Positions 45,703 through 55,433 of a DNA stretch of 64,000 bases are shown here, one piece after another. A model generated the notes under the pieces. That model made no database searches. It saw nothing but the letters and a program-made list of their open reading frames with translations, and was not told the origin of the DNA. Origin of the DNA: JAMXLO01 sp963794185. GTDB taxonomy: Bacteria > Pseudomonadota > Alphaproteobacteria > Acetobacterales > Acetobacteraceae. Position 1 is the stretch's first letter, and each line of letters begins with the position of its first letter. Both the position numbers and the translations under genes were made by a program. The DNA lies in contig CAWCDM010000016.1 of the NCBI GenBank assembly GCA_963794185.1, positions 47,316-111,315 on the forward strand, given 5' to 3'.

Positions 45703-46050
45703 TGCGCTGCCGCACCTGAACGCGCGAGAACGCTAAGTCAGCAAGCAAGATTCCACACAGAGGTCACTGAGGAATTCACAGAGAGCCACCGAGAAAATAG
45801 GACGGCGCTTAGCGCACAGCGCAATCATCCCCGTCCCGTCGCGTCTCGGTGGCCCTCGGTGCGCCTTGCTCAGTGACCTCCATATGGAACCTTCCTTGTG
45901 TGAACCGTTTCACGATCACGGGCTGCCTTTCCCCAGCTTGCATCGTTGCCCCACCTGACGCACAAAACCCGCGCCATTTGGCCGGACGCGCGAGTCCGCA
46001 ATACACTGCGCCGCCAGAAGGGGGCCGCCAGAAGGGGACCGCCACGCAGA
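45703..46050. repeat. Intergenic region carrying a long imperfect inverted repeat
   Basis: Between the MFS stop and lptF. The left arm (about 45752-45800) reads CACACAGAGGTCACTGAG, then CACAGAGAGCCACCGAGA; the right arm (about 45840-45903) is the complement, GTCTCGGTGGCC...CTCAGTGACCTC...CTTGTGTG. Such CACAGAG-type palindromes are dispersed elements in alphaproteobacteria. Just before lptF, CCGCCAGAAGGGG occurs twice in tandem (about 46011-46040). No gene is apparent. Confidence 0.65.
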
Positions 46051-47178
46051 ATGCGCACCGGCAAGACGATCACCCGACTCGACCTCTACATGTTCCGCCA
46101 GTTGGCTCTCGCGCTGATCGCCGTTACCGGTGGGCTGACGGCGCTGATATGGCTCGTCCAGTCGCTGCGCTTCGTCGAACTCGTGGTCAATCACGGCCTC
46201 TCGCTCGGCGTCTTCATGGAACTCACCGGCCTGCTGATCCCCAGCTTCGTTGCGGTGATCCTGCCGATCACCACCTTCGTCGTCGTGCAATTCGTCTACC
46301 AGCGCATGGCGGGCGATCGGGAGATCACAGTGATGCGCGCGGCGGGTCTGTCGCCCTGGGCATTGTCCCGTCCGGCATTGGCGCTGACGGTCTTGGTCAT
46401 CGCCTCCTGCTACATCCTCAATATCTGGCTCGTGCCTGCCAGCCTCACGTCGTTCCGGCAGTTTCAATGGGAGATTCGCAACCAGATGGCAGCCTTCCTG
46501 TTGCAGGAAGGCGTGTTCACGCCGGTCTCCGATGATCTCACCGTCTATGTCCGTTCGCGCGATCCGGACGGAACGCTGCGCGGCATTCTGGTGGACGACG
46601 AACGAGACAAGACGGCATACGCCACCATCCTTGCCGAGCGCGGCCGCCTGGTGGAAGGACCGAGCGGACCACGCGTGCTGCTGGTCAGCGGCAGCCGCCA
46701 GGAGATCGACCACCAGACCGGCCGACTGAATGTGCTGACGTTCGCTCAGAACGAACTCGACCTCACCGACAACGCTCGCAATGACGGCGAACGGCTGCGC
46801 GACATGACCGAACTGCCAATGGACGAGCTGCTGGATCCGCACCCGCCTAATCTCCGCGACATACCGAAATGGATCGCCGAAGGACACAAGCGTCTGGCAA
46901 CCCCGCTGACGGCACTCTCTTTCGCCTTGGTCGCGCTGCTCTCGGTGCTCAGCGGAACATTCCGCCGGCATGGCAGCGTTGTCAGGCCGCTTGTCGCCGT
47001 GGGCACGGTGGTGGTGCTGCTTGCCACCGGGTTGGCAGTGGAAAACCTCGCCGCGCGCGACAATGCGTTGCTCCCGCTGGTCTGGCTCCAGGCGCTGGCG
47101 CCCGCCGTGATCTGTGGCTGGCTGCTGCTTGGCCCGCGCCTGCTGCTGCCGTTGCGGCAGGCCATCGAACCGGCCTGA
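46051..47178 (+). CDS. lptF: LPS export ABC transporter permease LptF
   Basis: One of two inner-membrane permeases of the LptB2FG complex that extracts LPS toward the outer membrane. 375 residues: N-terminal helices 'LALALIAVTGGLTALIWLVQS', the 'QRMAGDREITVMRAAGLSPW' cytoplasmic coupling helix (E/REL-type), a periplasmic beta-jellyroll ('LLVSGSRQEIDHQTGRLNVL') and three C-terminal helices. ATG 46051 begins RTGKTITRLDLYMF. It is 4 bases upstream of lptG, in the standard order lptF-lptG-lptD. Confidence 0.94.
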   Translation: MRTGKTITRLDLYMFRQLALALIAVTGGLTALIWLVQSLRFVELVVNHGLSLGVFMELTGLLIPSFVAVILPITTFVVVQFVYQRMAGDREITVMRAAGLSPWALSRPALALTVLVIASCYILNIWLVPASLTSFRQFQWEIRNQMAAFLLQEGVFTPVSDDLTVYVRSRDPDGTLRGILVDDERDKTAYATILAERGRLVEGPSGPRVLLVSGSRQEIDHQTGRLNVLTFAQNELDLTDNARNDGERLRDMTELPMDELLDPHPPNLRDIPKWIAEGHKRLATPLTALSFALVALLSVLSGTFRRHGSVVRPLVAVGTVVVLLATGLAVENLAARDNALLPLVWLQALAPAVICGWLLLGPRLLLPLRQAIEPA

Positions 47179-47182
47179 GCGA

Positions 47183-48297
47183 ATGACGGCCGCGATCACC
47201 CTCTCGATCTACATCGCCCGACAGTTCACCGGCGCGGTGATCGCAATGCTGTGTGCGCTCTGCGGCCTGGTCGCGATGTTCGACTTCATCGAACTGCTGC
47301 GCCGCTCCGCCACCAAGCCCGACGCGACCTTCGCCCTGGTGAGCGAAATCGCGGCGCTGCGCCTGCCCTACATCGCAATGCAGATCCTGCCGTTCGCCGT
47401 ATTGCTCGGCGGCATCCTGTGCTTCTGGCGCCTGACCCGATCCTCCGAGCTGATCGTTGCCCGCGCCGCCGGCATTTCCGCCTGGGAGTTTCTCACCGCG
47501 CCCGACGCTCTGCGCACTGCTCCTCGGCGCGTTGGCAACGGCCGCGGTCAGTCCGGTATCCTCCGTCATGCTTGCGCGCGCCGAGTCGCTCGACAACACC
47601 TATCTGAAGACCGGCGGCGGCCCGCTTGCACTCGCCGGCGGCCAGCTCTGGCTGCGCCAGTCGGACCATGCATTCACGCCACAAGGGCGTGGCGATCATC
47701 CATGCGCATGGCGTCCAGCTGCAGAAGAAGCAACTGACTGCCACCGAGGTCAGCGTGTTCCGCCTCGATGAGCGCGACCGGCTGCTCACCCGCATCGAGG
47801 CAACGGAGGCGACTCTCGGCGCAGGAGCCTGGCAACTGAAGAATGCCCGCACCATCCGACCCGAGCAGATGCCCGAACCCCCCGCCACGATCAGCCTGCC
47901 GACCGATCTTACCGTGGCGCGCGTGCAGGAAAGCTTCGCCTCGCCTGACACGCTGTCGTTCTGGGCGCTGCCGAGCTTCATCGCCCTGCTCGACCGGTCG
48001 GGCTTCTCATCCATCCGCCACCGCCTGCACTTCGAGGCGTTGCTGGCGCTGCCGCTGCTTGCCGCCACCATGGCGCTGGTATCCGCGGGCTTCTCGATGC
48101 GCCCGGCGCGCCGTGGCGGCGTGGCGAAGATGATCGGGAGCGGGGTCGCTGCCGGCTTTGCGTTGTTCGTCGTATCGAAGATGGCGGAGGAATTCGGCCA
48201 GTCGGGTGCGCTGCCCGTCGCACTTGCCGCCTGGGCGCCGGCCGCCTCGGGGATGATGCTGGCCCTTGCCCTGCTGCTGCACACGGAAGACGGTTGA
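47183..48297 (+). CDS. lptG: LPS export ABC transporter permease LptG, two frameshifts
   Basis: Second permease of the LptB2FG complex. Reads 'CGLVAMFDFIELLRRSATKP' and 'RLTRSSELIVARAAGISAWE' in one frame, then 'ALLLGALATAAVSPVSSVM' in the next, then 'GVAIIHAHGVQLQKKQLT' to the C-terminal 'AAGFALFVVSKMAEEFGQSG' in the third. Removing one C from the CCC run at 47501-47503 gives EFLTAPTLCALLLGALA, and removing one G from 47685-47687 gives FTPQGVAIIHAHG. Both repairs are exact, and LptG is essential in LPS-bearing bacteria, so these are almost certainly sequence errors. It ends 2 bases before the lptD ATG. Confidence 0.9.
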
Positions 48298-48299
48298 CG

Positions 48300-50573
48300 A
48301 TGGCGCGCGCCCTCGTCCTGCGGGCACGCACCTTCCATTATGCGGTGCGGGCACGCGCCATTGCCCAGACGCTGCTCCTGGCAATGCTGCTGGCAACGGT
48401 TTTACCCGTCGCCGCACAAGCCCAGCTCGGCGAGGTCCTCACCGGCGGAGCCTCGCGTGCGAAGGCTTCGCGCGACCAGCCGGTCAGCTTCACCTCGGAC
48501 ACGGTCGAGTATGATCGTGAGAATTCGCTGGTGATCGCCGACGGTCATGTCGAGGCCTGGCAGGGCGATCACGTGCTGCGGGCCGACAAGGTCACCTTCG
48601 ATCGCAACACCGGCGTGGCCGCCGCCAAGGGCAATGTCGTGCTGCTCGAGCCGGACGGCCAGGTGCTGTTCGCCGACTATGCCGAACTGACCCAGGACAT
48701 GAAGAACGGCGTGCTCCGCGACATGCGCGCCATCCTGGCGCAGAACGGCCGGATGGCGGCCAATGGCGCGCGGCGCACCGAAGGCGAGATCAACGAGCTG
48801 TCGCGCGTGGTCTATTCCACCTGCAACCTTTGCGCCAAGGATCCCACCAAGCCGCCGCTTTGGCAGATTCGCGCGCTGTCGGCGGTGCAGGATCTGGAGC
48901 ACAAGAAGATCGAATACCAGGACGCGGTCCTGGAGATGTACGGCGTGCCGGTCGGCTACATGCCGTATTTCTGGCATGCTGATCCGTCAGTGAAGCGCGC
49001 GTCCGGCCTGCTGATCCCATCGTTCGGCGCATCCTCGCATATCGGTGCCTTTTTTGCCCAGCCGTACTACTGGGTGATCGACGACCAGTCGGACGCGACG
49101 TTCACGCCGATGATCACCTCGCGGGCCGGTCCGGAGCTCTCGGCCGAATATCGCCGGCGGTTCAACGATGGCTATCTGCGGGCGAATGGCGCGGTGGGCT
49201 ATCTCGACAATTCGGTTCAGGCCACGGTCTCGACCAGCGGTCAGTTCAATCTGAACGACACCTGGCGCTGGGGGTTCAACGCCGCACGCGTTTCGAACAC
49301 CGACTTCGTCCGCGACTTCCACATCGGCAGTCAGCTCGGCAACGACCCCAACATCGTGACCAGCCAGATCTACGCCGAGGGGTTCGGCCAGGGCGCATAC
49401 TCGCGGATCGACACCAGGGTCTACCAGGCGGTGAACAACTCGATCATCAGCAGCAAGCTCCCGCTCGTTCTGCCGCGCTACGAGTACAGCTATTTCGGCA
49501 CGCCGGATGCCTGGGGCGGCCGGCTTACGGTCGACGTCACCGCGTTCAACGTGGTGCGCACCGCCGGCACGGACACGCGGCGTGCCAGCCTTACGATGAA
49601 CTGGTCGCGTCCGTTCGTCGGCGCGCTGGGCGACCTGTGGAAAGTCACGCTGCATAACGACGCCGCCGGCTATGACACGAGCGACTTCAACGAGCAGCCC
49701 AATTTCGGAACGCACAGCCAGGCCAACGCCGCCCGCTCCCTGCCGCAGGCCGCGCTCGACTTCCGCTGGCCGTTCATGCGCGATTCCGGCGCCTGGGGAA
49801 CCCAGCTCATCGAGCCGATGGCGGAAATCGTCGTCGCACCGCAGGCGGGCGACAGCCAGCTCAACAAATATCCGAACGAGGACAGCTTCGACCTCGAATT
49901 CACCGACGCCAACCTGTTCGGCTTCAACCGCTTTCCCGGCATCGACCGACTGGACGGCGGGGTGCGTGCGAACGTGGCGCTGCATGGCGCCTGGTATCTG
50001 GGCGGCACCACGTTCGACGGGCTGATCGGACAATCCTACCGCACCACGAAAAACAACCTCTTCCCCGAGGCGTCCGGCCTGCATGACCAGGTATCGGACG
50101 TGGTGGCGCGCACCAGCTTCGCACCTACCGGCTGGCTCAACCTGACGTATCGCACGCGGCTCGACCACAAGACCCTGGCCACCAGGATGGCCGATGCGGT
50201 CGCCACGGCCGGCGTGCCGAAATTCTCGGTCTCCGCCGGATACATCTACACGTCGTTCAATCCATACACGTTCTTCGACCAGCCCGCCCCGCCGCCGGCC
50301 GGCAACCAATTCTATTTTCCCCGCAACGAGATCACGCTCGGCGCGTCGTCGGCCTGGGGGCAGTACCGGTTCAGCGGCTGGGCGCGGCGCGATCTGCAGA
50401 CCAACCAGATGGTCGGCCTGGGCGCCGACGCAATCTATGAAGACGAGTGCTACATCTTGGATTTCCGGTTCTTCCGCCGCTATACCTCGTTCAACGGCGA
50501 CAACGGCTCCACGACGCTGCTGATCCAGATGACCTTCAAGACCATCGGACAGTTTGGCTTCAAGGCGCTATAA
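48300..50573 (+). CDS. lptD: LPS-assembly protein LptD
   Basis: Outer-membrane beta-barrel inserting LPS in the outer leaflet. 757 residues; signal peptide (hydrophobic 'AIAQTLLLAMLLATVLPVAAQAQ', cleavage after AQA), then the OstA/LptA-like periplasmic domain ('NSLVIADGHVEAWQGDHVLRADKVTFDRNTG'), then the barrel from about residue 230 ('YFWHADPSVKRASGLLIPSFG') to the C-terminal 'STTLLIQMTFKTIGQFGFKAL' ending in a hydrophobic strand. Two conserved Cys in 'VVYSTCNLCAKDP' and one in 'YEDECYILDF' could form the disulfides typical of LptD. Frame intact. Confidence 0.95.
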   Translation: MARALVLRARTFHYAVRARAIAQTLLLAMLLATVLPVAAQAQLGEVLTGGASRAKASRDQPVSFTSDTVEYDRENSLVIADGHVEAWQGDHVLRADKVTFDRNTGVAAAKGNVVLLEPDGQVLFADYAELTQDMKNGVLRDMRAILAQNGRMAANGARRTEGEINELSRVVYSTCNLCAKDPTKPPLWQIRALSAVQDLEHKKIEYQDAVLEMYGVPVGYMPYFWHADPSVKRASGLLIPSFGASSHIGAFFAQPYYWVIDDQSDATFTPMITSRAGPELSAEYRRRFNDGYLRANGAVGYLDNSVQATVSTSGQFNLNDTWRWGFNAARVSNTDFVRDFHIGSQLGNDPNIVTSQIYAEGFGQGAYSRIDTRVYQAVNNSIISSKLPLVLPRYEYSYFGTPDAWGGRLTVDVTAFNVVRTAGTDTRRASLTMNWSRPFVGALGDLWKVTLHNDAAGYDTSDFNEQPNFGTHSQANAARSLPQAALDFRWPFMRDSGAWGTQLIEPMAEIVVAPQAGDSQLNKYPNEDSFDLEFTDANLFGFNRFPGIDRLDGGVRANVALHGAWYLGGTTFDGLIGQSYRTTKNNLFPEASGLHDQVSDVVARTSFAPTGWLNLTYRTRLDHKTLATRMADAVATAGVPKFSVSAGYIYTSFNPYTFFDQPAPPPAGNQFYFPRNEITLGASSAWGQYRFSGWARRDLQTNQMVGLGADAIYEDECYILDFRFFRRYTSFNGDNGSTTLLIQMTFKTIGQFGFKAL

Positions 50574-50592
50574 CGATCGGGAGGCCCACGTC

Positions 50593-51935
50593 ATGACCCA
50601 CACCATGTCCGCAGCGCCGCGGGGCACGCCGCGCCGGTGCGGAATTTGGCTGGGGCTGGCGCTGTGCGTTGCGCTGCCCGCTGCCACGCTGGCCGCCAGC
50701 GCCGGTCCTGCCGTCCCCGGCGGCGCAGGCGACACGGATCGTGGCGGTGGTGAACGGCGACGTGATCAGCAACGCCGACGTCGAGCAACCGCGCGCGGCT
50801 GTTCGCGCTGTCCACCGGCCTGCCGGTCACCCAGGACGTGCTCGACCGGCTGCGCCAGCAGATCACCCACCAGCTGATCGACGAGCGGCTGCGCATGCAG
50901 GAAGTGCTCCGCCGCAAGATCGTGATCCAGGACAAGGCGATCGCCGATTCGATCCACGACATCGAAACGCGCAACGGCATGCAGCCGGGCGCACTGCGTC
51001 AGAAGCTCGCCGCGGACGGTGTCAGCCAGCTCACACTGATCGATCAGATCCGCACGCAGCTCGGCTGGACCCAGGTGCTGCGCGAACAGCTCGGCGGCAA
51101 GGTGACGATCACCGATGCCGAGGTGGCGGACCAGCAGCGGCTGCTGGCCCAGCAGGTCGGCAAGCCCGAATACCGCGTCGGTGAGATCTTCATCCCGGTG
51201 GATGATCCTGCCAATGCGGCCGACGCGCAGCGGTTCGCCGAAACGGTGATCACCGAGCTGCGTGCGGGTGCGGCGTTCCCGGTGGTGGCCGCCCAGTTCA
51301 GCCAGAACCAGACCGCACTGCAGGGTGGCGCGCTCGGCTGGGTGCAGCCGAATCAGCTCGATCCGGAGGTGGCGCGCCTGGTGTCGCAGATGCCGGCGGG
51401 CGCGATCAGCAACCCTGTGAAGGTGCCGGGCGGATTTTCCATCGTGACGCTGCAGGCCAAACGCGAGATCGGCCGCGAGGTCGGCACAGTCGTATCGCTG
51501 CGCCAGGTGTTCCTGCCGTTCGCCAGCGCACTGAACCCGCAGGCGCCGACCGAGCAGCAGAAGCAGGCGCTCGAGAAGGCCCGCGGCATCAGCGCCAGCG
51601 TGCACAGCTGCGAGCAGATGGAACAGGCCGCGAAGGCGACCAACCAGCAGCGGCCCGTCGATCCTGGCGAGGTCCGGCTGGAGTCGGTCAATCCGCCGAC
51701 GTTTCGCCAGGTGCTCGCCAGCCTGCCGTTCGACCGCGCCAGTCAGCCGCTGGTGGCGAACGACGGCATCGCGGTGCTCATCGTCTGCTCGCGCGAGGAG
51801 AAGAACCTCGCGCAGGCGAGCAATCAGGACGTGCGGGCCCAGCTGCTCAACGAACGGGTGGAGCTTCTCTCGCGCCAGCTACTCGCCAACCTGCGCCGCC
51901 ACGCGACGATCGAGCTTCGCATCGGCGGGGCATGA
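50593..51935 (+). CDS. surA: SurA-type periplasmic chaperone/peptidyl-prolyl isomerase, two frameshifts
   Basis: Chaperone for outer-membrane proteins. Signal sequence 'WLGLALCVALPAATLAASAG' in the first frame, 'RIVAVVNGDVISNADVE' (SurA N-domain) in the second, 'QQITHQLIDERLRMQEVLRR' and the parvulin domain ('YRVGEIFIPVDDPANAADAQ', 'QFSQNQTALQGGALGWVQPN') in the third. Removing one C from the C4 run at 50715-50718 gives VPAAQATRIVAVVNGDV; removing the C at 50786 gives NADVENRARLFALSTGL. Each repair restores the family sequence, so the gene should be intact in the cell. It overlaps rsmA by four bases; pdxA, usually between them, is absent. Confidence 0.88.
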
Positions 51936-52756
51936 GCGCTCACCCGCCGCTGCGCGAGGTCATCGCGCGGCACGGGTTGGCAGCGCGGCGGACACTCGGG
52001 CAGCATTTCCTGCTGGACACAAATCTCACGACACGAATCGTGCGTGAAGCCGGGCCGCTGGCCGGACGGCATGTTGTCGAAGTGGGGCCGGGACCGGGCG
52101 GATTGACGCGCACCTTGCTTGCGTCCGAGGCCGCGAGCGTGACCGTGGTGGAGATCGATCCGCGCGCCGTCGCGGCGATGCTCGAACTGGGCGAGCAGGA
52201 ACCTCGCCTGCGTGTCGTCGCTGCGGACGCACTGGCCACCGATGTCGCCGCGCTCGTTCCGCCGCCGCGGCTGATCGTCGCCAACCTGCCGTACAACATC
52301 GCGACGCCCCTGCTGGTCGGCTGGCTGCGTCAGGCCAACGCGTTCGAGCGACTCACGCTCATGTTCCAACTGGAGGTCGCGGAACGGATCTGCGCCGAAC
52401 CAGGCAGTTCGGCGTACGGGCGGCTGTCGGTGCTCGCCCAATGGACATGTGACACGCGGTTGGTGCTGCGCATTCCGCCGACCGCATTCGTGCCGCCGCC
52501 GAAGGTCTTTTCCGCAGTTGTCGGCTTCACGCCGCACGCGACACAGCCTGTCCGGACGCTGTTTGCACAGATGGAACGTCTCACCGCGGCGGCATTCGGC
52601 CAGCGGCGCAAGATGCTGCGCGGCGCATTAAGGCCGCTGGGCGGCGAGACCCTTCTGCGCACTGCCGGCATCGCTCCGGACCGGCGGGCCGAGACGTTGA
52701 CGGTGGCGGAATTCGACTGCCTGGCACGGCTGACCGCTGATCCGCGGACGCCATGA
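51932..52756 (+). CDS. rsmA: 16S rRNA (A1518/A1519-N6)-dimethyltransferase RsmA
   Basis: Dimethylates two adenines in helix 45 of 16S rRNA. 274 residues; 'LGQHFLLDTNLTTRIVREAG' is the N-terminal signature, 'VVEVGPGPGGLTRTLLASEA' the SAM motif I, and 'LIVANLPYNIATPLLVGWLR' (NLPY motif IV) the catalytic region. Start overlaps the surA stop (ATGA). The following 68 bases lead to the NHL gene on the same strand. Confidence 0.96.
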   Translation: MSAHPPLREVIARHGLAARRTLGQHFLLDTNLTTRIVREAGPLAGRHVVEVGPGPGGLTRTLLASEAASVTVVEIDPRAVAAMLELGEQEPRLRVVAADALATDVAALVPPPRLIVANLPYNIATPLLVGWLRQANAFERLTLMFQLEVAERICAEPGSSAYGRLSVLAQWTCDTRLVLRIPPTAFVPPPKVFSAVVGFTPHATQPVRTLFAQMERLTAAAFGQRRKMLRGALRPLGGETLLRTAGIAPDRRAETLTVAEFDCLARLTADPRTP

Positions 52757-52824
52757 CACTGGCAGACGGTTGGGCTTCGTGACAAGCTGGCCCAGGTGGC
52801 CGAAGCAAAGAGGGAGGTTGGCAG

Positions 52825-53778
52825 ATGGTGACCGTGGGCAGCGGCGAATATACCTATGAACCAGTCGAGAACTGGGCAAAGCTGCCGCCCGGCTGGTCGT
52901 TCAAGGAGATCGGTTCGGTCGGCGTCGACAAGAACGACAACGTCTATGTGTTCAATCGCGGCGAGCATCCGATGATCGTGTTCGGCCGCGACGGCAATTT
53001 TCTGCGTTCCTGGGGGGAGGGAATATTCCCGCGCGCGCACGGCGTATTCATGGCGCCGGACGACACCATCTGGCTGACCGACGACGGCGATCACACGGTC
53101 CGCCAGTGCACGCTCGAGGGCAAGGTCCTGCTGACGCTCGGTATTCCCGGCAAGCCCGCGCCCTACATGAGCGGCGAGCCGTTCCATCGCTGCACGCATA
53201 CCGCGATGTCGCCGCAGGGCGACATCTACGTCTCCGACGGCTACGGCAATTCGCGCGTGCACAAGTTCTCGCCCGACGGCAGGCTGTTGCTGTCGTGGGG
53301 GGCGCCAGGCACCGATCCGGGCGAGTTCAACATCGCGCACAACATCACCTGCGACGCGGATGGCTGGGTCTATGTCGCGGACCGCGAGAACCACCGTGTG
53401 CAGGTGTTCGACGGCGACGGGCGCTACGAAACACAGTGGAACAACCTGCACCGGCCGTGCGGGCTGTTCATGCCGCCCGGCAAGTGTCCGATCTGCTACA
53501 TCGGCGAACTCGGCGCCGTGCAGCCGGTCAGCCGCAACGTACCGAATCTCGGACCGCGGGTGACCATCGTCGACAATACCGGCAAGCGGATCGCGCGGTT
53601 GGGCGGGCTGGGACCGGGGCTGGGCCCGACCGAATTCATGGCGCCGCACGGGCTGTGCGTTGATTCGTACGGCGACCTCTATGTCGGCGAGGTGTCGTGG
53701 ACGAACTGGCCGCAGACCTTCAAGGACCAGCCTCGGCCCGAGAACCTTCGGTCGCTGCACAAGTTCCGGAAGGTGTAA
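52825..53778 (+). CDS. NHL-repeat six-bladed beta-propeller protein
   Basis: 317 residues of repeated blades: 'IGSVGVDKNDNVYVFNRGEH', 'FPRAHGVFMAPDDTIWLTDD', 'FNIAHNITCDADGWVYVADR', 'APHGLCVDSYGDLYVGEVSW'. The pattern resembles the peptidylglycine alpha-amidating lyase-like bacterial NHL proteins. No signal peptide is obvious at the start (MVTVGSGEYTYEP), so it may be cytoplasmic. RBS AGGGAGG precedes the ATG. Enzyme activity unknown. Its 3' end is the left border of the lower-GC accessory stretch. Confidence 0.88.
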   Translation: MVTVGSGEYTYEPVENWAKLPPGWSFKEIGSVGVDKNDNVYVFNRGEHPMIVFGRDGNFLRSWGEGIFPRAHGVFMAPDDTIWLTDDGDHTVRQCTLEGKVLLTLGIPGKPAPYMSGEPFHRCTHTAMSPQGDIYVSDGYGNSRVHKFSPDGRLLLSWGAPGTDPGEFNIAHNITCDADGWVYVADRENHRVQVFDGDGRYETQWNNLHRPCGLFMPPGKCPICYIGELGAVQPVSRNVPNLGPRVTIVDNTGKRIARLGGLGPGLGPTEFMAPHGLCVDSYGDLYVGEVSWTNWPQTFKDQPRPENLRSLHKFRKV

Positions 53779-54367
53779 CAACAACGGCCCGAACCCGTTC
53801 CATACACCAGCCGAAAAACGCGATATGATGGCGAACAAGCAGCGCACCGAGCAAGCCACGAGGATCTTGGGCGTGGCATTGGTGGAGCTTGAGAAGCGTC
53901 CCTATCTCGTCGGCGACGAATCGATACTGGCCGCCATCCCCCTGGGGGCCGCATCTGCACCGCTGGTTCAGCGTGGACTTCGGCCGACCGTAGGTGCCGC
54001 ATCTTTGCGTCTAAGTACGACAGGTTGCTGGAGCGGCAGGCCCGCAGGTACCCCTGACGGGCAAGGTCGTGCAACCCGGGCACGCCTCGAAACTATGTGC
54101 GCAACTAGCAAGGCTAGCGCGCAATGCCCCTGATACGCCTTCACAATCTCGGCGAGGCTAGCGAAGCTGTAGCACACGTCGGCCTGTGGCGGCGCCTAGG
54201 CGTGGCTTCCCTATCTTGGGCTGAGCCAGCGGAGACGAGCTAGTTAATCGAGAAGATGGAACCATCCATTGCCGATAACCAAGCCGACACTAGCGTCACA
54301 CTGCACATCGAACCTGGATGACCAGTCCACAGCTCACAGCCCCGACGATAATTGCTTGCCTATTCGG
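53779..54367. other. Region with a possible short, broken gene
   Basis: About 590 bases. From ATG 53825 a plausible start (MMANKQRTEQATRIL and 'VELEKRPYLVGDESILAAI') runs about 45 codons, then shifts frame; 'CRIFASKYDRLLERQARRYP' in another frame up to about 54055 looks like its C-terminus. I do not recognise the family, so it is not listed as a gene. The rest (54.06-54.37 kb) shows no coding signal and a composition lower in GC than the flanking genes. Confidence 0.35.
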
Positions 54368-54721
54368 TTAAGACACACAGCTACCATCTGTAGTAGGCGG
54401 ATCACGAAGATGCTCGGGTAACGATGGTAGCGGTATTTTTTGCCCCGCCATGGGGTGAGTGCAGTCTCCACAAAACCAAAGGATGCCAGCATGCAAGAAA
54501 TAGTGACAACAGGCATAAGGCGCACGGGGGCCGCCGTCGCGTAGTTGGCCCGCATCAGCGCCGTTATAGGTGATTTTGATGCTCGGATTGAACGTAGGCG
54601 CGTCCAGATTGCCGTCGAACGACCAACTATCGGGAATGACGTGCATTTCCTCGCAGCCGGGGCACCAATGGCTGTGGCCACCATTCATGCGTCTCATGCT
54701 TGAACTGATCTGACCCATCAT
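54368..54721 (-). CDS. DUF6527-like phage-associated protein
   Basis: 117 residues. 'HWCPGCEEMHVIPDSWSFDGNLDAPTFNPSI' (Cys pair, WxFdG and PTfxPSi) and 'YFLHAGILWFCGDCTHPMAGQ' (DCtH...aG) match a family found mainly in prophages and often misnamed ammonia monooxygenase. The Cys and His pattern suggests a small metal-binding fold. It is alone, with no recognisable phage structural genes near it, so it is probably a remnant of an excised or decayed prophage. Confidence 0.75.
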   Translation of the reverse strand: MMGQISSSMRRMNGGHSHWCPGCEEMHVIPDSWSFDGNLDAPTFNPSIKITYNGADAGQLRDGGPRAPYACCHYFLHAGILWFCGDCTHPMAGQKIPLPSLPEHLRDPPTTDGSCVS

Positions 54722-54853
54722 CTAGCCCCTGTGTGTGTTAACCGGATAGGCAAGGATGATTGGTCTTGTCTTTGATCGCAGTTGCGCTTGGTGATGGGTC
54801 CGTTGATCTACATCAACGACAGCACTAGGGGTTGAGCGTAAAGTCGCACAATC

Positions 54854-55382
54854 ATGCGGTTTCTTCCATTGGCGGGGCTAGCGATTCTTGCCGCTCTTCT
54901 AGCGGGTGGGACGGCCGTTGTGCTGGCACAAGGGCCGACTGACGACTGACACTCAACTTGATGCAGATCTTGCAGACGTCAGGACGCAAGTGGCCGAGAC
55001 GAAGGCTGAGGTTGATCGCTATGGCAGTAGCGTCATTGGAACATTGGCGTTGATGCGAATGCAGGTGCTCAAGAATACTGAAGCTATGCTTGCCCAGATG
55101 CGGCTCAGCATCCTGCGGGGAATCACCCTAGTCTATCGGGATGGCGTACCGCGAAGCGCGGCAAGCCCAGACGAGCAAGCGACCGCCGACAATGACCTTG
55201 CGCAGGCAAAGAAGGATCTTGCAGACGCCCAGGCAGAGGCCAGTCGCTATTCTGGCGGCTTGCTGGCGAATTTGGCTCAAGTGAGAATTGCTGTTGCCAA
55301 ATATGGTGGTGGGAGTGGTCGAGCAACAGCGAACACTACATCGTTATGGAATTCTGGTGCCACCAATGGTCCGCTCCGATAG
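54854..55382 (+). pseudogene. Secreted coiled-coil-like protein, probably frameshifted
   Basis: From ATG 54854 a signal peptide reads RFLPLAGLAILAALLAGG then TAVVLAQGPTDD, ending in a stop at 54947. In the next frame the protein continues 'DTQLDADLADVRTQVAETKA', 'SVIGTLALMRMQVLKNTEAM', 'TADNDLAQAKKDLADAQAEA' to 55382, a repetitive, charged, probably helical protein. One extra base at about 54940-54947 would join the two. The family is unrecognised. Located in the lower-GC stretch. Confidence 0.5.
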
Positions 55383-55433
55383 CAAGCTGCGAAGCCCTCC
55401 CGGCCAGATCTGACCAGATAAGAATGCGCTGTA

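Noticed and set aside
48987..50309. 440-codon minus-strand frame over lptD
   Set aside because: Antisense to the intact lptD gene, no recognisable domains.
54368..54721. Naming the DUF6527-like gene ammonia monooxygenase
   Set aside because: That label circulates in databases for this small phage family but there is no copper-membrane-monooxygenase sequence here.
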